DNA of 64,000 nucleotides from Megaleporinus macrocephalus (GCA_021613375.1 CM038704.1:8404091-8468090), one strand, 5' to 3'. Shown: positions 37,031 to 48,177, counted from the stretch's first letter. Numbers and translations are program-made. The notes: generated by a model not told the origin, from the letters alone.

Positions 37031-37972
37031 TAGTGATGGACCGATCAGCGTTTTTGAGGCCGATTCCGATCGCCGATCACCTTTCAGGACGATCGGCTGA
37101 TAGCCGATACCGATACGCCACGGCAGGGCTACATGTAGTTATTAGTGCGCAAGCAAGTCATGAAACCTGGTCTAAACTGGTTTATTACCATTTTTAACGA
37201 GCTCATGTAAAACAACATAATATTTTTAACAAAATTAACTGTAAATAAACAAAGTAAATCAAACAAATACCCCCAATACTTCAATCATTAAATTTAGACC
37301 CTTAATTTAAAACTAAAAAAGCAAATGCAGTGACATGCAGTAAAAACTGCAGTCATTAAACGCAGACTCTGTTATTTTAAACTAAATCTGTAATCATTAA
37401 ATGTAGATCTTGAATTGCTGCTGCTGTTCTGTTCGTACCGGTCAGATCTGGTCTGTATGGTGTTCTGGGTTGTTTGTTTTGTGCTAGCTGTGTGTGCTAG
37501 CTCTGCTGTTTGCTGATACTCACTGTATTCAGCTGTGTGCAGTGCTGTATCAGATTAATAGAATTAAATATCTTTGTCTTGTTTCCCCAACGAGACACAC
37601 TTATTTTACTCATTTAAAAACATCCTGGATTAGTCTGTCACGTACGGTAAACACTGCCAGACGGACATGTTTACTTTCAGCACATTTTTTTCTGCAACGT
37701 CGCTGCTTTAGTCAGTCTGTGGAAAATTAAAGGGTGTGTATTTCCACCTAGTGGTTCAGATAGGAATTGCAGGGAGGGGGGTCTCCTCTTCCTGGATGAA
37801 ACGCTAGCTGGAAATACAGAAATTAGGCTCATTTGTTTAACGCCATTGATCGGCTCTTGGGACCGGCTCTAAAATGGAGAAATCTCGGCCAATCACTGAT
37901 CACATATTTTTATTAAAATCGTCCGATACCGATAGATAGCCGACCAATCCTTCCCTCTCTTAATTGACACCA
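37031..37972. mobile_element. Non-autonomous hAT element, perfect 8-bp TSD
   Basis: 942 bp, flanked by attgacac (37023-37030 and 37973-37980). Left end tagtgatggaccgatcagc; the right end complement is taagagagggaaggattgg + tcggc, alike but with a small indel. Subterminal regions are rich in cgat/atcgg words. A 78-codon frame at 37494-37730 is not a transposase. Confidence 0.93.
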
Positions 37973-37980
37973 CAATACAT

Positions 37981-38215
37981 ACCATTTCTTTGTTCGGTCA
38001 ACAGTCTCGCTTGCTAGCTTAATCCAAATTTCTGCTAGTGTTACTATAGTTGGCATTCACAAAACCTGGAAAAAGCGCCCCCTCCTGGCTTACTGTTGAT
38101 AATGCAACAGCATAATGTGAATGGGCTTCCAAATTAAGATTTGAATTCATTCAGTTTGAAGGTGTTGATCCAAACTCAATCATCAAACTAACATTATACC
38201 ATCACAGGACGCTGG
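37981..38215. other. Intergenic spacer
   Basis: Nothing recognised. Confidence 0.5.
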
Positions 38216-38297
38216 ATATTTTTGGTTGGTCTGTTCTCGGTCCAGCAGAGACACTGAGGTGTTTAAACACTCCAGCAGCTCTGCTGTGTCTGGGGAA
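38216..38297. mobile_element. Fragment of the fold-back element
   Basis: ttggttggtctgttctcggtccagcag... through ctgctgtgtctg matches the inner part of the fold-back copies (46410-46480, 50090-50160). No ends. Confidence 0.8.
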
Positions 38298-38896
38298 AGA
38301 TGCTGAAGAGCCGAGGTAGTGAAGGAAAAATATTTGGAGAGCAAAAACAAACAGAAAAAACCCCTAACTCAGCTACAGGTAGACAGTGAGGTGAAGGACG
38401 ACTTCTGTTGTGCTGAGAATTTTTCACAATTAACGACGCACACTGATAACTGACACTCGAACTACTAAGTAAGTCCAGATCTCCTGGCTAGACAGCGAAT
38501 GCAGCCATTGTGGACCCTTTTTCCGTGATTTAGCGAACGCTATCTATAGGCCTACTTCAGAGCCCTCCAGATTAAATGATAACAAATGCAGTTTTTGGAG
38601 CGCTGCGAGTGAAAGAGGAGTGGGAGTGGGAGTGAGGACAGTGATGAATGAGTGCTGGAGGAAGCAGGGCTGTTTTCACCTGCGTCCATGCTGAGCAGAA
38701 AATGGCATCTTCGCTCTTAGTATGTAGGAATAGAGCTCTTAGCCTCCCTAAACCAGAACACTTTAATCTGCTGCAGCTCCAGAAAAAAAACCCCAGCAGA
38801 GAACCACACACGCAAATACACAGCTGATAATGAAGCTGAATTAATCAGCCTGTAACACAACAGTAAGCATTTTCACTCCACTGCACTGACGGACAC

Positions 38897-38900
<4 letters not shown>
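38298..38900. other. Intergenic, no gene recognised
   Basis: No repeat match and no supported frame. Confidence 0.45.
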
Positions 38901-38934
<34 letters not shown>

Positions 38935-39768
38935 GGGAAAGGGAGAAGGAGAGAGAGGGGGGAGAGAGAGGGAGGAAGGGAAAGGGAGAGGGAGAGAGAG
39001 GGGGGAGGGATAGAGAGAGAGAGGGGGGAAGAGCAGGAAAGAGAATGAGAGAGAGACAGAGTGTGCGAGAGAGTGAGGGAGACAAGGAGAAGGAGAGAGG
39101 GAGAGGGAGAGAGAGAGAAGGAGAGAGGGAGAGAGAGAGAGAGAGAAGGAGAGAGAATTAGAGAGATGGAGAAAGAGTAAGAGAGAGGGAGAGAGAGGAA
39201 GAGAGAGAGAGGGAGGGAAAGGGAGAGGGAGAGAGACGGGGGAGGGATAGAGAGAGGGAGAGAGAGAGTGGGTAAAGAGTGGGAAAGAGAATGAAAGAGA
39301 GAGAAAGAGAGAGAGAGAGTGTGAGAGAGAAGGAGAGAGACAAGGAGAGGGAAAGAGGAAGAGAGAGAGAGGGAGGGAAAGGGAGAGGGAGAGAGACGGG
39401 GGAGGGATAGAGAGAGGGAGAGAGAGAGTGGGTAAAGAGTGGGAAAGAGAATGAAAGAGAGAGAAAGAGAGAGAGAGAGCGTGAGAGAGAAGGAGAGAGA
39501 CAAGGAGAGGGAAAGAGGAAGAGACAGAGAGGGAGAGAGAGAGAAAGAGAGAGAGACAAGGAGAGGGAGTGAAAGGGGGGAGAGGAAGGGAGAGAGACAG
39601 AGAGAGGGAGGGAGAAAAACAGGATGAGAGAGAGAGGAGGGAGAGAAAGAGGGGGAGGGATAGAGAAAGAGAGGGAGGGATAGAGAAAGAGAAGGAGAGA
39701 AAGGAGGACGAAGGGAGAAATAGGAAGGGAAAGAGAGAAGGAGCGAGGGAGAGAAGGAGGGAGAGAGT
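38901..39768. repeat. Polypurine (GA/GGA-rich) block
   Basis: About 870 bp almost wholly purine on the plus strand. A ~160-bp unit (ggagggatagagagagg ... gggtaaagagtgggaaag) is tandemly duplicated, beginning at 39241 and 39401. Ser-Leu/Pro frames up to 225 codons on the minus strand are composition artefacts. Confidence 0.95.
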
Positions 39769-40374
39769 GCACTTGCTTTTGTTGTTTTGATTTATTTATT
39801 TTTGTTAAAGGGAGGATTGAAAGGGAGGATTGCACTGAATGAGCAGCAGATTCACTAACATTGTTTGCTGTTTAGGCATTAAAAGGTGATTTAGCTCTAG
39901 TAATAAGTTAAAAGGGGCGGAGCTGCTCTTCAGCTCTTCTGCCTCATTTGCATTTGCATTTATAGGAGTTTCCCTCTCAAACGCCAGAACAGGAGGTTAT
40001 TGTTATCAAGTTCTGATTCTGATTTACTGAGGCTGAGAAAGCAAACCAGCAAAATAATCAAGTCAGAATCATTACTTATATTAAACTCTATTAAATCTTA
40101 AATTATGTTAAACTATCTTCCTAAGACAATGATGCATTATGTTCAAATTATCCCAAATAATATCAGAGTAATCATTTCCACTGTTAATCAATACATTAAA
40201 TAAAATTCCCACGAACATTAGCGATAATTTGAATTAACCTACCCAGACCAAATTCATTATTAAAAAAGTACCTAATTAGAAATATAGAAAACTATCAAAT
40301 TAAAATTATTAGGTAGATTAGTAATAGAAATAAATTTAAAGAACGCCATAACTCTCATGTTTTCAGTGTAAACA
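39769..40374. other. AT-rich intergenic DNA
   Basis: 40040-40370 is strongly A/T-rich. No gene. Confidence 0.5.
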
Positions 40375-40720
40375 CTTAAAGTGGACCTATTATGCTCATT
40401 TTCATTGGTCTACTAATTTAGTTTACTTTGATTGGTCAGCATACCCACTCTGTTTTATTTAGAACCATGAGAGCGACATCCTGCTACAGGTTCCATCTCC
40501 ACACCTCTGTAGCAGTTCAGACGGTGGCATTGGTCCTGCTGTATTTGTTAGAACTAGAGCTCGTAAGTTGGTAGACCTGGAGCAGAACGTTACAGAGTGG
40601 AAAAATTTCAACTTCTTTTTAGCTGTGTTTTATGTGGGGGCGTGGCAATCTTGCTTGTGGGCAGCCAATAAGAATTGTGTTATGAGATGACATCACCTTG
40701 TAACAGAGAAAAAAACTGGA
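40375..40720 (+). repeat. One-ended MITE-like repeat
   Basis: Begins cttaaagtggacctattatgctcattttc, which I recognise as a typical teleost element end; a matching right end is not visible. GC-richer interior, no frame. Confidence 0.45.
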
Positions 40721-40999
40721 ATTCCAATTAAACATTTCAGTCAGCTTAGAAAAGTGTGTACTTTGAGCTTAATAACTTTGAAGACTGTTTACCTGCACAC
40801 AACACTGAATAACACAGCGAAGTAAAAGGGGACAATTATTGAAGAAGGAAAAGAAAAATGTATTTTAAAAAGTTAATTTTAGTTTATGAACAAGTGGGCC
40901 TTGAGGTGACAAAGGTTGAGAACTCCAGTTCTAGATAATCTAAGCACTGTTCTGTAGCAAAATAAGATACTGGAGCACTAATAAATGTGTTTTGTGTAC
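40721..40999. other. Intergenic spacer
   Basis: Nothing recognised. Confidence 0.5.
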
Positions 41000-41347
41000 T
41001 TAACCTCTTAACACGTTTGGGCCCAAAATCAATAATAAATATATTTAAGAATATATCTGAAGATCTACAGTTCCACCAAAGACAACCAAGGTACCATATT
41101 TTTCGTAAAGCCATCTTTTGGCCAATCTGGACATATTATACATCAAACAAATGGGGAGACCCATGTTGTGTCAGCATATTTGGACCATTGCAGATTAATT
41201 TTAATACCTTTTAGTGCTTTCTAGTACAAATTTGAAGGCTTTTCAGGAACATTACATCATGAAAATTCCACTAGTTTATGGAGTGTTTTAGCAAAAAGCT
41301 TCAAGATTTGGGTATGTATCTTCAGGCTGGAATGTTAAGAGGTTTAA
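41000..41347. mobile_element. TTAA-flanked MITE (piggyBac-like)
   Basis: Inverted ends cctcttaaca / tgttaagagg lie directly inside TTAA tetranucleotides (41000-41003 and 41344-41347, one extra base on the right). 348 bp, no transposase. TTAA targets and short inverted ends suggest piggyBac-like or Kolobok-like mobilisation; this is inferred. Overlapping 75-codon frames on both strands are incidental. Confidence 0.62.
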
Positions 41348-42205
41348 GGAAACCTCATGTAAAAGCTGAGCATCTTTTTGAGTTGACTCATTCAAAGATA
41401 ACTTCTAATCCACAGTACCTTTTCTGTATACCGAGGGAACAAAACTTGAAATAGAAAACAATAAAACCATAACAGTCATGATTAAACAGTAAAGTGATGG
41501 AGGGAATCAACCTACTTTTTAATACCAGTGATAATACTTGTAGAGGTTTCTGGTCATACATCTCAGAGCCAGGCTTGAGGCTATTGGCAAGCGCATGTCT
41601 GTACAATCACATCACCTTATTCAGTGATTGATAACATAGTCTCAGCAATCTGTTTCCCAGCATGCACTGGAAACATGTTCTGTTTCAATACAGAAAACCA
41701 GGCTACTCTCTTAGTTCACTCATTAATAGTAAAATCTTACTTACTGATGAGATTCAGCCATATGCTGAAGTTCTTGTATCGAGTGGCCCTTCACATTCTG
41801 AGTTAATGTGTTAAAACCACAATTACACAAACAGAAACCAGAGAGGAGCATGAACTCAGTCTGCTTTGCATTTACTGCTAGTTTATGCATCATTAGTTTT
41901 TCACTGGTGCTTATACAGAATCAGCAGAACAGTACAAATCAGTGTCGTCTTCTTTTGCACAGTTACACTATTAATTACAACAGTGTGTGTTTAGTAAGCA
42001 CACCAAGACATTACATGCTCTTCTGCTCCTTTTCTTTAAGACTGCAGTGTTAACAGTAACCGAATGTCTATTTAATTATAACTGAATCAGTTAACCAGAA
42101 CTAAAAATACCATCAAGGCTGGAATAACAACAACACATTCAATATCTATTTTAAAGGATACAAGTAACTCTTTAAAACAATAAAAATCATATGAATATGT
42201 AATGA
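41348..42205. other. AT-rich intergenic DNA
   Basis: No repeat match. Frames at 41388-42053 have no recognisable content. Confidence 0.45.
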
Positions 42206-42280
42206 TAGCTCTGCTGGGATTTAAACCCAGAAATTCTGGCTAGGATACTAATCCAAGTTTTACCAGGTGAGCCACCAGTG
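42206..42280 (-). repeat. tRNA-like sequence, probable SINE head
   Basis: On the minus strand an A-box-like tggctcacctggt (42274-42262) and a B-box-like gggtttaaatccc (42228-42216) are correctly spaced. The latter forms a T arm with a 5-bp stem ctggg/cccag and a 7-base loop. The acceptor ends do not pair, so it is not a working tRNA gene. A tRNA-derived SINE relic is the best fit. Confidence 0.55.
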
Positions 42281-42898
42281 ATAGTTTGCTTAGTAGTCAA
42301 GGTAGTGTAGGAGTGTATAAATAAACGAAAGAAATCGTATAACGGTATGCGTCAGAGGGTTGAAACGAAAAACTCAGAGAGGACTCAAGCAAGGCAAGGC
42401 TCGAGATTGATGCTGGGAACACAACCAAAGCCAATGCAACCACAGTGGGGAGAACACAAGGAACACCCAAACCTACCTGTTTTGAAGAAAAGTTTGGGCT
42501 GGGGAGACTGGCTATCTCCTTAAACTGAGGTCTACTGAGACGGTAGCCCAGGTGACAGATGAGTGAGGGGAAACTACTCCATCCTCAGAAAAGCAGAGAG
42601 AGAGAGTTTGGAGTTGGAAGCCACTTTTCATCAGAAACCAGAGACAGATTCCAAGTTTTCTTTTCTTTTCTTTTCTTTTCTTTTAAATAACAGTGAGGGG
42701 AAGCACAACACGCCCAGCCCTCTACCTTTACCAACAAGACTCTCACGTCCACTGAGACAAAAGAACCAGCAACTCTGACTGCTTTCCCAAGAGTATTAAT
42801 AGCTAGCTCATCAGGTGCTAGGAGTTAGGGCTGATTGCCAGCCTGCCGTTGCCCCCCTGGTGGCTGGAGCTGGTCTGGCACCCAGACCAATCCTTACA
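42281..42898 (-). other. Possible LTR-like fragment with TTTTC repeat
   Basis: The plus-strand end cttaca at 42893-42898 mirrors the tgtaag start of the two solo LTRs, and the interior has similar composition. No opposite end or target duplication was found. Contains (TTTTC)n at 42655-42684. Confidence 0.3.
42655..42684. repeat. (TTTTC)n microsatellite
   Basis: Six clean pentanucleotide units. Confidence 0.95.
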
Positions 42899-43263
42899 GT
42901 AAAGAAGACCGTCTGCATAAGTCTGTACAAATTGATGGTCAATAGCTATTATGTTCTGCAAATTACAGTAAAAGCATTAGACAAGAAGCTTGGGCTGAAT
43001 GCTGGCATGGGTCACCTGCCTTGTAAGCTAAACTAAACTAATCAGGCACCTTCTCCTGCCTCATGATACCCTGAGCTCTTATCCATCTGATTTTCACTGC
43101 AGGCTTCTAACAGTCACTGACGTTTATGGGTCTCTCCTAACAGCAGTCACTGGTTCTCACTGTTAACACTGACTGATTTTCACAGATCTGTTTCTCACTG
43201 TTACTCTAAAAGGGCTCTAACAGTTCTCATCACTTATCATTGGCTAATCTAAGTACTCGTGTC
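42899..43263. other. Intergenic, no gene recognised
   Basis: 43090-43240 has loosely repeated tctaacagtcactg/ttctcactgtta words. Confidence 0.45.
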
Positions 43264-43674
43264 CAAGGACGAATTAGGGATAGGGCCCCTGGGCACCCCC
43301 TGAACCCGCACCCCTCGTGATCAAGGGCCCTCTAATGGTATGCCCACCTCTTTCCTAGGACCCCTAATAGCCAGATGTCGAATTTAAAGCAGTGCCACAA
43401 CGCCTCGTCCATTTTCATAAGGGGCCCAAGGCATGGCTAGGGGCCCCTAAAGCATGGATAGGGGCCCCAAAAGCATGGCTAGGGCCCCTGGGTTCAAATT
43501 CCCTAAAAGTCAGAGGATCCTTAAAATGGAGGGCCCTGGGAAATAAAAATATATTGTATCATAAATGTTGATAGACATCGCAAAATGTTTTGGGCCAAAG
43601 CCCCCCCTGGGGCCCCCTGACCTCAAGGGCACCTGTGCGCTGGCCCCACTGGCCTGGTCAGTAATCCAGCCATG
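43264..43674. mobile_element. Short GC-rich hAT-type element, 8-bp TSD
   Basis: 411 bp. Ends caaggacgaatta / complement of catggctggatta; flanks ctcgtgtc (43256-43263) and ctcgtgtt (43675-43682), 7 of 8 identical. The interior is rich in ggggcccc and has four copies of gcatgg.tagggg. No coding frame. Confidence 0.87.
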
Positions 43675-43709
43675 CTCGTGTTCAATCACAGGCTGCTTTC
43701 TTTGTTCTA

Positions 43710-45290
43710 CAAACCGGATTCCAAAAAAGTTGGGACGCTAAACAAATTGTGAATAAAAACTGAATGCAATGATGTGGAGGTGCCAACATGTAATATTTTA
43801 TTCAGAATAGAACACAAATCACAGATCAAAAGTGAGAGAATGTATCATTTTAAGGGAAAAATATGTTGTTTCAAAATTTCATGGCGTCAACAAACCCCAA
43901 AAAAGTTGGGATAAGTAGCAATAAGTGGCTATAACAAACAGCTGGAAGAACAATTAACACTAATTAGGTCAATTGACCTATTGAACATGAACATGATTGG
44001 GTATAAAAAGAGCTTCTCAGAGTGTCAGTGTCTCTCTGAAGCCAAGATGGTAAGAGGATCACCAATTCCACCATTGTTGCGCAGAAAGATACCAGAAGCA
44101 GCAATACCAGAATGGTGTTACCCAGCGTAAAATAGCAAAGACCTTTAAGTTCTCATCATCAACCGTGCATAACATCATCAAAAGATTCAGAGAATCTGGA
44201 ACAATCGCTGTGCGTAAGAGTGAAGGCCGTAAAACTCTACTGGATGCTTGTGATCTCCGGGCCCTTAAACGTCACTGCACCTCAAACAGGAATGCCACTG
44301 TCAAGGAAATAACAGAATGGGCTCAGGAATACTTCCAGAAAGCATTGTCAGTGAACACAATCCACCGTGCCATCCACCGTTACCAGCTGAAACTCTACAG
44401 TGCAAAGAGGAAGCCATTTCTAAGCAAGCTCCACAAGCTCAAACGTTTGCACTGAGCCGGGGGTCTTTTAAAATGGAGTGTGGCAAAATGGAAGACTGTT
44501 CTGAGGTCAGATGAGTCACGATTTGAAGTTCTTTATGGAACACTGGGACGCCATGTCATCCGGACTAGAGAGGACAAGGATAACCCAAGTTGTTATCAAC
44601 GCTCCGTTCAGAAGCCTGCATCACTGATGGTATGGGGTTGCATGAGTGCTTGTGGCATGGGCAGCTTGCAGGTCTGGAAAAGCACCATTAATGCAGAGAA
44701 CTATGTTCAGGTTCTAGAACAACATATGCTCCCATCTAGACGTCATCTCTTTCAGGGAAGACCTACATTCTTCAACAAGACAATGCCAGACCACATTCTG
44801 CAGCAATCACAACATCATGGCTATGTAGGAGAAGGATCCGGGTACTGAAATGGCCAGCCTGCAGTCCAGATCTTTCACCTATAGAGAACATTTGGCGCAT
44901 CATAAAGAGGAAGGTGCGACAAAGAAGGCCCGAGACGATTGAACAGTTAGAGGCCTGTATTAGACATGAATGGGAGAGCATTCCTATTTCTAAACTTGAG
45001 AAACTGGTCTCCTCTGACCCCAGACGTCTGTTGAGTGTTGTAAGAAGAAGGGGGGATGCCACACAGTGGTAAAAATGGCCTTCTCTCAACTTTTTTGGGA
45101 TTTGTTGACACCATGAAATTTTGAAACAACATATTTCCCTTAAAATGATACATTCTCTCAGTTTAAACTTCTCATCTGTGATTTGTGTTCTATTCTGAAT
45201 AAAATATTAGATGTTGGAACCTCCACATCATTGCATTCAGTTTTTATTCACAATTTGTTTAATGTCCCAACTTTTTTGGAATCCAGTTTG
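43710..45290 (+). mobile_element. Tc1/mariner transposon, near full length
   Basis: 1581 bp with inverted ends caaaccggattccaaaaaag / complement at 45271-45290 (one or two differences), extended inward past the cattgcattcag block to about 200 bp in total. TA dinucleotides flank both ends (43708-43709, 45291-45292). Carries a broken transposase gene. I recognise the family as a common fish Tc1/mariner element; the exact clade is uncertain. Confidence 0.95.
44047..45072 (+). pseudogene. Broken Tc1/mariner transposase
   Basis: About 340 codons, the usual length of the family, interrupted by at least three lesions. The start is MVRGSP at 44047. A frameshift and stop follow near 44080-44130. A helix-turn-helix region is readable at 44165-44455 (HNIIKRFRESGTIAVRKSEG), then a stop. 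Catalytic core pieces are readable with further shifts: RSDESRFEV (first Asp, ~44505), an out-of-frame QQDNA region (second Asp, ~44775) reached by a 1-base deletion, and SPDLSPIENIW (Glu, ~44865-44900). The end RRRGDATQW precedes the stop at 45070. It would have cut and joined the element ends; it cannot work as it stands. Confidence 0.92.
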
Positions 45291-45292
45291 TA

Positions 45293-45470
45293 TGTTATTA
45301 TGTTATCTATGTTTGTTATTGTATAGTACCTGTAAAATCTTGCCCTCTAAATGGCAGGTCTGTAAACATGAGACCGGATACTGACAGACTGGAGGATGAT
45401 ACACCGAACAGTCTCCTTGTATCTACACTCACTGCTCTATTTTAGTTTTGTGTTAGTATCTGGTGTAGAC
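45293..45470. other. Intergenic spacer
   Basis: Nothing recognised. Confidence 0.5.
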
Positions 45471-45649
45471 CAGAGGAGGATGGGTGTTCCCCCGTTTGAG
45501 TGTTCCTCTGAAGTTTGTCCCTGAGAGGAAGAGTTAACGAGCTGTTGAACTTGGGTTGCGCAATGGAGGCCTGGACTTTCTGCGAAGCTCTTTGTGACAG
45601 CGTCTGCTGTAAGAAGCCCTACATAAATAAACTTTGAGCTGACTTGATC
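45471..45649 (+). repeat. Dispersed repeat family D, opposite orientation
   Basis: gaggaggatgggt, tttctgcgaagctctttgtgaca and aaataaactttgagctgactt correspond to the complement of 19767-19975. Confidence 0.7.
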
Positions 45650-45968
45650 ATACAGTGGGTTTTATGGGTGCATGCCTGGGGAACACGAACCACTAGGGGG
45701 CCCTGCAAGCAATTAGGAGAAAATCCAAACAGCTGTTTTGACCCACAGTGGGAAATGTACTAGCAGCACGGCAGAAAACTGCATCTCATTTGTCACTGTG
45801 TTGTGGCCGGCCGGCCAAGAGAGAGAGTCCTGACGCTCTCCACATCTTTCCTAAATGTCTGCTTGTTTTTCTTCTCCCATCACTACTCAGCTATCATAAC
45901 ACTATCCTCCATTACCTCCTTCAAGCTTCTAGGTTTATAGCCATGAGCTAATGTTCCTGTGTTCATTT
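45650..45968. other. Intergenic, no gene recognised
   Basis: Contains a ggccggccggcc palindromic run near 45805. The 67-codon frame is not convincing. Confidence 0.45.
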
Positions 45969-46692
45969 TATCAGCTCCACTGACAATACAGGTGCACTTT
46001 GTAGTTCTACACTTACAGACTGTAGTTCATCTGATTCTCTGTATACTTTATTACCCTGTTCTTTAATGGTCAGGACCCCCACAGGACCACCACAGAACAA
46101 GTACTATTTGGGAGGTGGGTCATTCTCAGCACTGCAGTAACACTGACGTGGTGGTGGTGTGTTAGTGTGTGTTGTACAGATACAGTTGGATCTGACACCA
46201 GCAGTGCAGCTGGAGTTTTTTTAAAACACTGTGTCCACTCACTGTCCTCTCTATTAGACACGTCTCCCTTGCTGGTCCACTGTGTAGGTGTAAAGTCAGA
46301 GACAGTAGCTCATCTGTTGCTGCACAGTTTGGGTTGGTTGTCTTCTAGTCCTTCATCAGTGGACACAGGATGCTGCCCACAGGACACTGTAGGCTGGATG
46401 TTGCTGGTTAGTGGACTATTCTCAGTCCAGCAGTGACATTGAGGTGTTTAAACACTTCAACAGCACTGCTGTGTCTGATCCACTCACACCAGAACAACAC
46501 ACACTAACATCCCACCATCACGGCAGTGTCATGGCAGTGCTGAGAATGACCCAATAGGACCTGCTCTGTGGGGGTCCTGAACATTGACGGACAGGGTAAA
46601 AGGGGATAAACAATGTAAACAGCAAATCAGATGAACTATAGTCTGTAATTATAGAACTACAATGGGTTCCTATTTGTTAAGTGGAGCTGATA
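45969..46692. mobile_element. Fold-back DNA transposon, copy 2
   Basis: 724 bp between tatcagctccact and its complement agtggagctgata. The long arms are inverted copies (gaccaccacagaacaag near 46084 against ggacctgctctgtggg near 46555). Same family as 1438-2086. Frames at 46070-46436 lie in the arms and are not genes. Confidence 0.9.
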
Positions 46693-46748
46693 ACATGGAT
46701 AATATAATAAAAAATAAAATAAAATCTTGGCAGTGATCTGGAGGAAAG

Positions 46749-47330
46749 CAGACATGGGACTAAGTCACTACGTTGCAAAAAACATCCCAAGTCAATACAA
46801 GCGAGTCTCAAGTCAAGTCCCAACTCAATACAAGTGAGTCTCGAGTCAGGCCCCAACTCAATACAAGCGAGTCTCGAGTCAAGTCCCAACTCAATACAAG
46901 TGAGTCTCGAGTCAGGCCCCAACTCAATACAAGCGAGTCTCGAGTCAAGTCCCAACTCAATACAAGTGAGTCTCGAGTCAGGCCCCAACTCAATACAAGC
47001 GAGTCTCGAGTCAAGTCCCAAGTCAATACAAGTGAGTCTCGAGTCAGACCCCAACTCAATACAAGTGAGTCTCGAGTCAAGTCCCAACTCAATACAAGTG
47101 AGTCTCAAGTCAAGTCCCAAGTCAATACAGGTGAGTCTCGAGTGAAGTCCCAAGTCTTAAACTTCAAGTCCTAGTCAAGTCACCAGATGTAATGTCATTT
47201 CAGTATTTAACAGAATTAAATTAATTAGTAGAATATTAAACTGACAGAATATTAAACAAAAAAAAACTTGCATATAAAATTATATCATTTCAAGCTGTTC
47301 TAATCACTAAAACTAAGAAAATAAGAAACA
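46749..47330 (+). mobile_element. Truncated hAT-type element (cagac family)
   Basis: Starts cagacatgggactaagtcac, as the complete copy at 53861-54818 does, and follows it through agtcctagtcaagtc.ccagatgtaa and ttctaatcacta before diverging near 47330. No right end or target duplication. The internal aagtc region has expanded into a minisatellite. Confidence 0.85.
46792..47158. repeat. 33-bp minisatellite inside a hAT-type element
   Basis: About 11 units of caagtcccaactcaataca + agtgagtctcgagt, with a 66-bp higher-order alternation (aagtccc...aagtgag / caggccc...aagcgag). Because 33 is divisible by 3, frames stay open on both strands (for example 158 minus codons); these are artefacts. The corresponding part of the copy at 53861 has essentially one unit. 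Confidence 0.95.
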
Positions 47331-47541
47331 CTGTTTTCGACACCCGCTGCCGTAATATTCTTTGGCTAGGATACTTCACAGTTGTAAATGTTGTGCTTGT
47401 GAAGAACCTTATCAGGTATTGCTTTTTTGGGTTTATGTTAACCTGTGATCTTGTTAATGAGAGCAATAGTCAAGATTACAAAAGGACACATATATTGATG
47501 ATGTACTCAATGCTATGGTCAACATGCTGCTATTCAATGTA
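47331..47541. other. Intergenic spacer
   Basis: Nothing recognised. Confidence 0.5.
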
Positions 47542-47543
47542 TA

Positions 47544-48034
47544 CTTTATCTCCAAAAGTATTCACTCACTGTTCAAAATGATTGAATTCAGGTGTTCCAA
47601 TCACTGCCATGGCCACAGGTGTATAAAACCAAGCACCTAGTCATGCAGACTGCTTCTACACACATTAGTGAAAGAATGGGTCGCTCTCAGGAGCTCAGTG
47701 AACTCCAGCGTGGTACTGTGGTCCAGTACAGTCGTGAAACTTCCTCACCACTAAATATTCCACAGTCGACTGTCAGTGGTATAAAAAAGTGAAAGCAATT
47801 AGGAACGACAGCAACTCAACCAAAAAGTGGTAGCCACGTACAATGACAGAGCAGGGTCTTCAGATGCTTAGGAGCATAGCAATTGCTACAGACCTCCAAA
47901 CTTCAGATCAGCTCAAGAACAGTGCATAGAGGGCTTTATGGAATGGGTTTCTATGGCAGAGCAGCTGCATCCAAGCCTTAAATCACTAATTGCAATGCAA
48001 ATCATTGGATGCAGTGGTGTAAAGCAATATAGTG
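47544..48034 (+). mobile_element. Internally deleted Tc1-like transposon
   Basis: The left end ctttatctccaaaagtatt and right end gcaatatagtg are the two termini of a well-known fish Tc1 family; TA flanks both (47542-47543, 48035-48036). Between them only the 5' third of the transposase gene remains, ending at atgcagtggtgtaaagca, where it is joined directly to the right terminus. Confidence 0.85.
47676..48025 (+). pseudogene. 5' part of Tc1 transposase, decayed
   Basis: Starts MGRSQELSELQRGTVV at 47676 and continues through a helix-turn-helix-like LNIPQSTVSGI before a stop at 47790. Later parts (acgacagcaactcaaccaaaaagtgg, agacctccaaacttc, agagggcttatggaatggg type phrases) are out of frame and missing blocks. 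No catalytic domain left. Confidence 0.75.
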
Positions 48035-48036
48035 TA

Positions 48037-48177
48037 GGTTGTATACAAAGTGCTATAATATCATAAAAAGATAAATACACCATTAAAAAAGAACTACATC
48101 AGATAAAGGGAGCAAAACAAACTACCAAAAATTCAGTGATGAAGTACTATTTAATTTCCTGTCTCTGTTTTGTACAT
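48037..48177. other. Intergenic spacer
   Basis: AT-rich; nothing recognised. Confidence 0.5.

Noticed and set aside
38841..39835. Minus-strand frames of 220-225 codons
   Set aside because: Same cause: composition of the second polypurine block.
42206..42280. Functional tRNA gene
   Set aside because: A and B boxes and a T arm are present, but the acceptor stem does not pair and the anticodon arm is poor.
44772..45153. Minus-strand frames of 68-105 codons
   Set aside because: They are antisense to the broken Tc1 transposase.
46677..47174. Apparent repeat proteins on both strands
   Set aside because: The 33-bp unit is a multiple of three, so all stop-free phases stay open; the host sequence is a non-autonomous transposon.
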